Below, in pieces: positions 43,041-50,025 of a DNA stretch of 64,000 bases. The translations under genes and the position numbers were made by a program. Location: NCBI RefSeq assembly GCF_012952065.1, contig NZ_JABCJJ010000007.1, positions 1-64,000 of the forward strand, read 5' to 3'. Under the pieces are notes generated by a model. It ran no database searches and was not told the DNA's origin. It saw only the letters and a program-made list of their open reading frames with translations. Position 1 is the first letter of the stretch. Each line of letters begins with the position of its first letter. The DNA is from Cellulomonas fimi. GTDB lineage: Bacteria > Actinomycetota > Actinomycetes > Actinomycetales > Cellulomonadaceae.

Positions 43041-43665
43041 GGCCCGCGGGCGTCTGGAACGAGACGGACAGCAGGCCGGGCGTCCCGTGCGGTGCGACGA
43101 AGGTGACGTCGAGCTCCGCGGAGGTGTGGTCGGGCGCGAGGTCGAGCCAGTCGCGCACGCGGTCCGGGTCGCCCGCGATCTGCAGCCCGGCGAGCCGGAC
43201 GTCCGCCGGCCCGCCCACGGACGGGTGGAGATCGTCGTCGACCTCCCACTGGATCATGTACGGCAGCTGAGGGTCGGCGAGGAGGCCCTTGACGCCGATC
43301 TGGCGCCACCGCAGCTCGACGCCGTCGGGCCGGTGCCGGTTCCCGAGCACGGCGGGACGAGCGAGGCGCTCCTCGACGGGCGCGAGGTCGTCCACCGCGA
43401 CGACCCAGCCGAGCCACCCGCCACCGGCCTCGCACCGCGCGCGGACCGCCTGCCCGAACGGGGCCTTGTCGGAGGCGGGGTGGTCGAGCACCTCGACCAC
43501 CTCGACGTAGCGCCGGTCGCCCAGCGGGAGGACGACGTTCCGCGTGCCGAAGCGGGGGTGGACGCCGCCGTCGACGGGATCGACACCGAGGACCGAGCCG
43601 AGCCTGAGGGCGGTCGCCCGTAGCCCATCGGGGTCGGCGGCATAGGAGACGTGGTCGACGCGCAT
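43027..43665 (-). CDS. VOC / glyoxalase-like domain protein
   Basis: A 212-residue protein beginning MRVDHVSYAADPDGL, the opening strand of a vicinal-oxygen-chelate fold. PRFGTRNVVLPLGDRRYVEVVEVLDHPASDKAPFG is characteristic of the Glyoxalase_3 (PF13468-like) branch, in which His and Glu positions could hold a metal. A second half follows with WRQIGVKGLLADPQLPYMIQWE. The substrate is unknown. Its last 14 bases overlap the possible TTG start of the SpoIIE-type gene, so the two may be co-translated, although a functional link is not obvious. Confidence 0.85.
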   Translation of the reverse strand: MRVDHVSYAADPDGLRATALRLGSVLGVDPVDGGVHPRFGTRNVVLPLGDRRYVEVVEVLDHPASDKAPFGQAVRARCEAGGGWLGWVVAVDDLAPVEERLARPAVLGNRHRPDGVELRWRQIGVKGLLADPQLPYMIQWEVDDDLHPSVGGPADVRLAGLQIAGDPDRVRDWLDLAPDHTSAELDVTFVAPHGTPGLLSVSFQTPAGLVQV

Positions 43666-43747
43666 GAGGGGAATCGTGGCACACCGCGGGACGATCGCCG
43701 TCGCTGCCGTCCCCGCCGTGACCGCCGCGGACAGACAGCGGGCACGA

Positions 43748-43762
43748 TGACGACTATCGTCA
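43748..43762. promoter_or_regulatory. Small palindrome upstream of the amino-acid importer
   Basis: TGACGA and TCGTCA pair around CTA, 25 bases before the GTG start of the binding-protein gene. TATCGT within it could serve as a -10 box. It may be an operator for the importer or for the divergent VOC gene. Evidence is position and symmetry only. Confidence 0.35.
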
Positions 43763-43787
43763 CGCCATCCCGTCATGAGGAGGCACC

Positions 43788-44600
43788 GTGCGCACCCCGT
43801 CCCGCCGTACCGGAACACCGACCGCCCTGATCGCCGCCGCGGCGCTCGCCCTGACCGCGTGCGGTGGCGGCGGCGACGGCGCGCCCGCGGCGACCAGCGA
43901 GAGCGGGGTGCCGCTCGTGCAGGAGGGCACGATCACGACCTGCACGCACCTGCCCTACAAGCCGTTCCAGTTCAGCGAGGGCGGTGAGATCGTCGGGTTC
44001 GACGTCGACGTCGTGGCCGAGATCGCCGCGGACCTCGGCGTCGAGCAGGAGATCATCGACACGCCGTTCGAGGGCATCCAGACCGGTGAGGACCTCAACA
44101 CCGGCAAGTGCGACATCGCCGCGGCGGGCATGACGATCACGGACGTACGCGAGGAGGCGCTCGACTTCTCGGACCCGTACTTCGACGCGAGCCAGGCGCT
44201 CATGGTGAAGGCGGGCTCCGACATCGCGTCGCTCGCGGACCTTGCCGGGAAGAGGCTCGGGGTCCAGCAGGCGACGACCGGCGAGATCTACGCCCAGGAG
44301 AATGCGACCGACGCCGAGCTCGTCCAGTTCGAGGACCTCGCGCTCCTGCAGACGGCGGTCCAGACCGGTCAGGTGGACGCCGCGATCAACGACAACGGCG
44401 TGCTCTACGACTTCGCGAACGAGAACCCGGACGTCGAGGTCGTCGCTGAGCTGGACACCGGCGAGCAGTACGGCCTCGGGGTCAAGACGGGCAGCACGGA
44501 GCTGCTCGACGCGGTGAACGCGTCGCTCGAGCGCATCCGCGAGGACGGCACCTACGACGCGCTGTACGAGAAGTGGTTCGGGACGACGCCCACGAGCTGA
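43788..44600 (+). CDS. Amino-acid ABC transporter substrate-binding lipoprotein
   Basis: A 270-residue lipoprotein behind GAGGAGGC. The signal peptide carries the lipobox ALTAC (C25). The family 3 solute-binding domain shows YKPFQFSEGGEIVGFDVDVV, then AAAGMTITDVREEALDFSDPYFDASQALMV, with the Arg and Asp that hold the amino-acid backbone, and GVQQATTGEIYAQ. It delivers a polar amino acid, possibly glutamine or glutamate, to the permease downstream. Specificity cannot be read from the sequence. One permease gene and one ATPase gene follow, so the permease acts as a homodimer. Confidence 0.94.
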   Translation: MRTPSRRTGTPTALIAAAALALTACGGGGDGAPAATSESGVPLVQEGTITTCTHLPYKPFQFSEGGEIVGFDVDVVAEIAADLGVEQEIIDTPFEGIQTGEDLNTGKCDIAAAGMTITDVREEALDFSDPYFDASQALMVKAGSDIASLADLAGKRLGVQQATTGEIYAQENATDAELVQFEDLALLQTAVQTGQVDAAINDNGVLYDFANENPDVEVVAELDTGEQYGLGVKTGSTELLDAVNASLERIREDGTYDALYEKWFGTTPTS

Positions 44601-44679
44601 CCGTCCGACGACCGTCCCAGCGCCCGACGTGGAGACGCCGGCGGCGCGTCGCGCATCCCGCACCGGAGTGGAGTTTCCT

Positions 44680-45465
44680 GTGGCCCTGACCCGCCGGCAG
44701 CGCGCGCGGACGTTCCGCGGCGCCCAGTACACGCTCCTGGTCGTCGCGATCGTCGTCCTGGCGCTCGTGGCCGACTGGGGGACGATCGGTCGCCGGTTGC
44801 TGAACCCGGAGGTCGCGGCCAGCCTGGTGCCGGACGTCCTGGTGATCGGGCTCAAGAACACGGTCGTGTACACGGTGCTCGGGTTCGCCTTCGCCCTCGG
44901 GCTCGGCCTCGTGCTCGCGCTGATGAAGCTCTCGTCCGTCGCGCCGTACCGCTGGCTCGCGAACCTGTACGTCGAGTTCTTCCGGGGCATCCCCGCGCTG
45001 CTCGTCTTCATCGCGTTCGGGTTCGGCGTCCCGCTGGCGTTCGGGACGCGGTTCGGCATCTACACCACGGTCATGCTCTCGCTGGGGCTCGTCGGATCCG
45101 CGTACATCGCGGAGACGCTGCGGGCGGGCATCCAGGCCGTACCGAAGGGGCAGATGGAAGCCGCGCGCTCGCTGGGCATGTCCTCGGGCCGGGCGATGGC
45201 CTCGATCGTCATCCCGCAGGCGTTCCGCATCATCCTGCCGCCCCTCACCAACGAGCTGATCCTCCTGACCAAGGACTCGTCGCTGATCTACCTGCTCGGG
45301 CTGTCGCTGGGCCAGTACGAGCTGACGAAGTTCGGTCGGGAGGCCATGAGCTCGCAGGCCAACCTCACCCCGATCGTCGTGGTCGGCGTCTGCTACCTGA
45401 TCATCACGATTCCCCTCGGGTTCCTCGTGCGCAGGCTCGAGGCCCGCTCAGCGAAGGCACGGTGA
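44680..45465 (+). CDS. Amino-acid ABC transporter permease (HisMQ type)
   Basis: A 261-residue permease with the His/Glu/Gln/Arg-type signature. There are five helices, [23 protein letters not shown], then [22 protein letters not shown], and the EAA loop [26 protein letters not shown]. The GTG at 44680 is chosen because GGAGTGGAG lies six bases upstream. A GTG at 44629 in frame would add 17 residues with no good ribosome binding site. The stop overlaps the ATPase start (GTGA). Confidence 0.93.
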   Translation: MALTRRQRARTFRGAQYTLLVVAIVVLALVADWGTIGRRLLNPEVAASLVPDVLVIGLKNTVVYTVLGFAFALGLGLVLALMKLSSVAPYRWLANLYVEFFRGIPALLVFIAFGFGVPLAFGTRFGIYTTVMLSLGLVGSAYIAETLRAGIQAVPKGQMEAARSLGMSSGRAMASIVIPQAFRIILPPLTNELILLTKDSSLIYLLGLSLGQYELTKFGREAMSSQANLTPIVVVGVCYLIITIPLGFLVRRLEARSAKAR

Positions 45466-46277
45466 CCGCGGTGACCGCAGCAGCCACTCCCTCCCGCGCG
45501 ACCGGCACGGTGCAGGCGGTCGTCGAGATCCGCGACCTGCGCAAGTCCTTCGGGGACAACGAGGTCCTGTCGGGCATCGACCTCGACGTGCACCGCGGTG
45601 AGGTCGTGTGCGTGATCGGGCCCTCGGGCTCGGGCAAGTCGACCCTGCTGCGGTGCGTCAACCTGCTCGAGCAGCCGACGGCCGGCACCGTCCGCGTCGT
45701 CGACCACGAGGTGACCGACCCCGACTGTGACATCGACCGCGTCCGGCGCAAGGTCGGGATGGTGTTCCAGCAGTTCAACCTCTTCCCGCACCTGTCGGTC
45801 CTGCGCAACTGCACGATCGCGCAGGACAAGGTGCTGGGCCGCAAGGGCGCGGAGGCGGACCGGGTCGCGCGGATGCACCTCGAGCGCGTCGGGCTCGAGG
45901 ACAAGGTGGACGCGTTCCCGGCCCAGCTCTCGGGGGGCCAGCAGCAGCGGGTCGCGATCGCGCGAGCGCTCAGCATGGACCCCGAGCTCATGCTGTTCGA
46001 CGAGCCCACCTCGGCGCTCGACCCGGAGCTCGTCGGCGACGTCCTGACCGTGATGCGCCGGCTGGCGGACGACGGCATGACGATGCTCGTGGTCACGCAC
46101 GAGATGGCGTTCGCCCGCGAGGCCGCCGACCGCGTCGTGTTCATGGATGCCGGGGCGATCGTCGAGGAGGGCGCGCCCGAGCAGGTGATCGGCGCCCCGC
46201 GCGAGGCGCGCACCCGCGAGTTCCTGCGCCGGGTCCTCGACCCGACCCACGTCGAGCCGGGCTCGGCCGGGCGCTGA
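45462..46277 (+). CDS. Amino-acid ABC transporter ATPase (GlnQ/HisP type)
   Basis: A 271-residue ATPase. Walker A is GPSGSGKST (53-61), the Q-loop reads [15 protein letters not shown], the signature [15 protein letters not shown] is the form found in polar amino-acid importers, and Walker B is [13 protein letters not shown], with [16 protein letters not shown] containing the switch His. It powers the importer encoded by the two genes upstream. It starts at a GTG overlapping the permease stop. A structured hairpin follows the gene. Confidence 0.95.
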   Translation: MTAVTAAATPSRATGTVQAVVEIRDLRKSFGDNEVLSGIDLDVHRGEVVCVIGPSGSGKSTLLRCVNLLEQPTAGTVRVVDHEVTDPDCDIDRVRRKVGMVFQQFNLFPHLSVLRNCTIAQDKVLGRKGAEADRVARMHLERVGLEDKVDAFPAQLSGGQQQRVAIARALSMDPELMLFDEPTSALDPELVGDVLTVMRRLADDGMTMLVVTHEMAFAREAADRVVFMDAGAIVEEGAPEQVIGAPREARTREFLRRVLDPTHVEPGSAGR

Positions 46278-46284
46278 GCAGCTC

Positions 46285-46354
46285 CGCCCGTCCGGAGATC
46301 GTCACGTCCGGGGCGCGGGTGTGCGCTCTCGGGACCTCGTGACCCGGACGGGCG
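46285..46354 (+). terminator. Extended hairpin after the amino-acid importer operon
   Basis: CGCCCGTCCGG (46285-46295) pairs with CCGGACGGGCG (46344-46354). Inside, after a 5-base bulge on one side, GTCACG pairs with CGTGAC. The remaining gap up to 46548 shows no supportable gene. Confidence 0.55.
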
Positions 46355-46548
46355 CCGCTCGCCCGCGAGCCGTCGTGCGCGGCCGGGTGAAAAACGCGGT
46401 GCGCGGCGGACGCCGGTTCGCGGTCCTTACGGCCCGGTCGCCGTGCCGCAGGTGGCTCCAGGGGGCGGAGCAGGAGGTCAGCGCCGGTCTCGGCTCCGTG
46501 GCCGTGACTGGCCTGCGGACTCCTACGATGCTCGCGAGGGAGGTGCGT

Positions 46549-48354
46549 GTGCGGACGAGGCGTGGCGTGGCAGGCGTGTGCGCGGTCCTCACGGGCGTGC
46601 TCGTCGCCGGGTGCGGCACCGCGAGCAGCCCCCCGGACGGCGACGGCACGGCCCCGACGACGCCCGAGCTCGCCGACACGATCACGGTCGGCATCGACCA
46701 GCCGCCGGACACGTACAACCCCGGGACGGCCGAGAGCAGCAGCATCTACAACGCGTACGTCGGCAACCTGACCCAGCAGGCCTTCACGACGGCGCGCCCG
46801 GACGGCACGCTCGTGCCCAACGAGGTCTACGGGACGTACGTGAAGACGTCCGACGACCCGCTCACGGTCGAGTACACCTTCGCCGCCGACGCCGTGTGGT
46901 CGGACGGCACCCCCATCGACTTCGACGACGCCCTGCTGGCCTGGGCCGCGCTGTCGGGCGCCTACAGCGGCGACGGGGCGACGGGGGAGGGCGACGACGC
47001 CGAGGGCGACGCGCCGGCCGAGGGTGCGCGTCCGGGCCTGTTCGGCGCCGCGAGCACGAGCGGATGGGCGCTCGTCGAGAAGCTCGAGGGCGAGCCGGGC
47101 GACAAGACGTTCACGATGGTGTTCAGCGAGCCGTACCCCGACTGGGAGGTCCTGGCGGGCGGGTTCATGCCCGCCCACGTCGCCGCCGAGGAGGGCGGCC
47201 TGTCCGCCGCGGACGACGGCGCCGAGCTGGTCGAGGCGATCCGCACGGACGACGTCGAGGCGCTCGCGCCGGTCGCCGAGTTCTGGAGCACCGGCTGGTC
47301 CTTCCCGGACGGGCTCACCTCGCTCCCGGACCTGGACCTGATCCCGGCCTCGGGGCCCTACCGGTACGAGTCCGCTGCCGAGGGTGCGCTCACTCTGGTG
47401 CGCAACGAGCGCTGGTGGGGCGAGCCCGCGCGGACCGAGCACCTGGTCTTCGCGACGGTCGGCGCCGACGAGATGGTCCAGGCCCTCGAGAACGGCGAGA
47501 TCGACGTGTTCGACCAGGCGAACCCGACCACCGACATGGTGACCCGGCTGTCGGCGCTCGGCGACGCGGTCCACGTCGAGACCGGGGAGTCGCTCGCGTA
47601 CAGCAGGCTCGACCTCGACTCCTCGAGCACCGGCGTGTTCGACGACGTGCGCGTCCGTCAGGCGTTCGGCAGGTGCGTCCCACGCCAGGACCTGGTCGAC
47701 AAGTTCGCCCGCCCGATCGAGCCCGACTCCGAGATCCTCCAGCTGCGCGAGCTCGTGCCCGCGCAGGCCGCGTACGACCAGGTGCTCGACCAGGTGCCCG
47801 TGGCGGCCGAGTACCGCGACGTGGACCTCGAGGGCGCGCGCGCCCTGCTCGCCGAGGCGCGCGTGTCGACGCCCCTGCGCGTCCGTGTCCTCTATGCCGC
47901 GGGGAGCACCCTGCGCGCCGACCAGGTCGCGCTCGTGGCGGCGTCGTGCAACCAGGCGGGCTTCGCGGTGGAGGGCCGGCCCGACCCTGACCTGTTCGGC
48001 ACGCTCGCGCAGCGCGGAGGCTGGGACGCCGCGATCTTCGGGTGGTACGCCTCCGAGCTCGTCACCGCGGGGGAGTCGAGCTACGTGACGGGCGGCGGGC
48101 TGAACTTCGGCGGCTACAGCAACCGCGAGGTCGACCGGCTGTGGACCGAGCTCGGCCGGGAGACCGACCGTGCCGCGGCGCTCGAGCTCAGGACGCGCCT
48201 CGAGCGGCTGCTGTGGGAGGACCCGTACAACGTGCCGCTGTACGCGAACCCGGGGCTCCTCGCGTACTCCTCGGTCGTCAGCGGGCCGGCCTACAACCCG
48301 ACGCAGTACGGCTCCAGCTGGAACGCCCAGACCTGGACCAAGGCGAGCGGCTGA
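46549..48354 (+). CDS. Peptide ABC transporter substrate-binding lipoprotein (importer 1)
   Basis: A 601-residue family 5 solute-binding lipoprotein. The GTG at 46549 lies five bases after GAGGGAGG. Upstream in-frame starts at 46528 and 46543 are less well placed. The lipobox is LVAGC (C22). Family features are ITVGIDQPPDTYNPGTAESSSIYNAYVGNLTQQAF, YTFAADAVWSDGTPIDFDDALLAWAALSG, and a C-terminal DPYNVPLYANPGLLAYS. An acidic low-complexity insert (GDGATGEGDDAEGDAPAEG) interrupts the domain at about 142-160 and is probably a surface loop. Its partners are the long permease and the permease-ATPase fusion downstream. The ligand is presumably an oligopeptide. Confidence 0.92.
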   Translation: MRTRRGVAGVCAVLTGVLVAGCGTASSPPDGDGTAPTTPELADTITVGIDQPPDTYNPGTAESSSIYNAYVGNLTQQAFTTARPDGTLVPNEVYGTYVKTSDDPLTVEYTFAADAVWSDGTPIDFDDALLAWAALSGAYSGDGATGEGDDAEGDAPAEGARPGLFGAASTSGWALVEKLEGEPGDKTFTMVFSEPYPDWEVLAGGFMPAHVAAEEGGLSAADDGAELVEAIRTDDVEALAPVAEFWSTGWSFPDGLTSLPDLDLIPASGPYRYESAAEGALTLVRNERWWGEPARTEHLVFATVGADEMVQALENGEIDVFDQANPTTDMVTRLSALGDAVHVETGESLAYSRLDLDSSSTGVFDDVRVRQAFGRCVPRQDLVDKFARPIEPDSEILQLRELVPAQAAYDQVLDQVPVAAEYRDVDLEGARALLAEARVSTPLRVRVLYAAGSTLRADQVALVAASCNQAGFAVEGRPDPDLFGTLAQRGGWDAAIFGWYASELVTAGESSYVTGGGLNFGGYSNREVDRLWTELGRETDRAAALELRTRLERLLWEDPYNVPLYANPGLLAYSSVVSGPAYNPTQYGSSWNAQTWTKASG

Positions 48355-48434
48355 GGAACCCGCTCCGGGCCCCCGGGTGACGGGCGCGCGGTAGCCTCAC
48401 GGCGGGCACGCCGTCCGCGTCCGCGACGTCGAGC

Positions 48435-48467
48435 GGCCGTCCACCGGCCGTCCACCGGCCGTCCACC
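48435..48467. repeat. 11-bp tandem repeat upstream of the importer 1 permease gene
   Basis: GGCCGTCCACC occurs three times head to tail (48435-48445, 48446-48456, 48457-48467), ending 22 bases before the ATG of the permease gene, so it lies in the intergenic leader. Confidence 0.9.
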
Positions 48468-48489
48468 GTCCGCACCGAGTGGGAGACGC

Positions 48490-50025
48490 ATGCCCGTCGT
48501 CGTCCGTCGCCTTCTCGTCTCCCTCCTGGTCGTCCTGGCGTCGACCGCGCTGATGTACGGGCTCGTGGCGCTCTCCGGCAACCCGCTGCAGGACCTGCTG
48601 GAGTACAGCGGCCCCGACCGGGACGCGCGGATCGCGGCCCGCACGGCGGCCCTCGACCTGGACGAGCCGGTGCCAGTGCGGTACGCGCTGTGGCTGCAGG
48701 ACGTCGGGCGGTGCGTCGTGCCAGGCGGGGGCGACTGCACGCTCGGGCTCGACCGGCAGAGCCGACCGGTCCTGCCGCAGCTCGGGTCCGCGCTCGGCTC
48801 GACGCTGCGCCTCGTGGCGGCCGCGACGGCCGGCGCGATGGTCGTCGGCGTGGTGGCGGGGGTGGTCTCGGCGCTCCGGCAGTACGGCGCCTTCGACCAC
48901 GCGGCGACCCTCGTCGCGTTCGTGTGCTTCTCGCTGCCCGTGTTCTGGGTGTCCACGCTGCTCAAGCAGTACGTCGCGATCGACCTCAACACATGGCTCG
49001 GGGACCCTTCGCTGGCCTACGGGACGATCGTGGCGATCGGGCTCGCCGCGGGTGCAGGGTGGGCGCTCCTGGTCGGTGGCAGCGCCCGACGGCGCGCGCT
49101 CGTGCTGGTGGTCGCAGCGGCGGCGACCTCGAGCACGCTGCTCGCGCTGATCATCTCGGGCTGGTTCCGCCGGCCGTCGCTCGGCGTGCTCGGGGTGGCG
49201 GTGTCCGCGGTCGTCGCGGCCCTCCTGTGGAGCGCGCTGCTCGTCGGGCTCCGGCGCCGGGCGCGTCCCGTGCTGCGCGGGGCGATCGGGTCCGCCGTCG
49301 TCGGCGCGGCCGTCGTCGCCGTCGCCCAGTCCCGGCTCGCGGACGCGACGTGGCTGACGCTCGGGCTCGTCGCGGTCCTGGTCGTGGCCCTCGCGGCGCT
49401 CACCGGCTGGGCCCTCGGGGGGCACGCGCGACGGGCCGCGGCCCAGGTCGCCGCGCTGACCGGTGGCACGGTCGTGGTGCTGATGGTGGTCGACCAGCTG
49501 CTGCGCGCGTACCCCGCGCTCTACCACGCGACGGACGGCCGACCCGTCTCGACCACCGGCTCGCGCACGCCGAACCTCGACGGGACCTTCTGGGAGACGA
49601 ACCTCGACCTCGCGCTGCACCTCGTGCTGCCCACGATCGCCGTCATGCTCGTCTCGGTGGCGACCTACACCCGCTTCACCCGGTCCGGCATGCTCGAGAC
49701 CCTCGCGCAGGACCATGTGCGGACCGCGCGGGCGGGCGGGCTCGACGAGCGCGACGTCGTCGTCGGTCACGCGCTGCGCAACGCGCTGGTCCCGCTGGTC
49801 ACGCTGGTCGCCTTCGACCTCGCGGGCATCCTCGGCGGGGCGGTCGTCGTCGAGACCGTGTTCGGGTGGAACGGGCTGGGCCGGCTCTTCGCGACCGGCC
49901 TCGCCAACGTCGACCCCAACCCCGTCATGGCGTTCTTCCTCGTCGCCGCCGTCGCCACGGTGACGTGCAACCTCCTCGCCGACCTGGCCTACGCGCGCCT
50001 CGACCCGCGGATCCGGCTGCGATGA
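48490..50025 (+). CDS. Peptide ABC transporter permease, DppB type with large hydrophobic insertion (importer 1)
   Basis: A 511-residue permease, against about 310 for normal DppB. The first 165 residues match DppB (VRRLLVSLLVVLASTALMYG, STLRLVAAATAGAMVVGVVAGVV, FSLPVFWVSTLLKQYVA), and residues about 370-511 hold the rest, including SVATYTRFTRSGMLETLAQDHVRTARAGGL and the EAA-like loop. Between them lie about 200 extra residues with roughly six hydrophobic segments (AIGLAAGAGWALLVGG, LVVAAAATSSTLLALIIS and others). The frame is open throughout with normal codon use, so it is not a simple frameshift. The stop overlaps the fusion gene start (ATGA). Confidence 0.92.
   Translation: MPVVVRRLLVSLLVVLASTALMYGLVALSGNPLQDLLEYSGPDRDARIAARTAALDLDEPVPVRYALWLQDVGRCVVPGGGDCTLGLDRQSRPVLPQLGSALGSTLRLVAAATAGAMVVGVVAGVVSALRQYGAFDHAATLVAFVCFSLPVFWVSTLLKQYVAIDLNTWLGDPSLAYGTIVAIGLAAGAGWALLVGGSARRRALVLVVAAAATSSTLLALIISGWFRRPSLGVLGVAVSAVVAALLWSALLVGLRRRARPVLRGAIGSAVVGAAVVAVAQSRLADATWLTLGLVAVLVVALAALTGWALGGHARRAAAQVAALTGGTVVVLMVVDQLLRAYPALYHATDGRPVSTTGSRTPNLDGTFWETNLDLALHLVLPTIAVMLVSVATYTRFTRSGMLETLAQDHVRTARAGGLDERDVVVGHALRNALVPLVTLVAFDLAGILGGAVVVETVFGWNGLGRLFATGLANVDPNPVMAFFLVAAVATVTCNLLADLAYARLDPRIRLR

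Noticed and set aside
48490-50025. Frameshift or assembly error explaining the long permease
   Set aside because: The frame is uninterrupted, the third-position GC pattern stays normal through the insertion, and both flanks are intact DppB halves.
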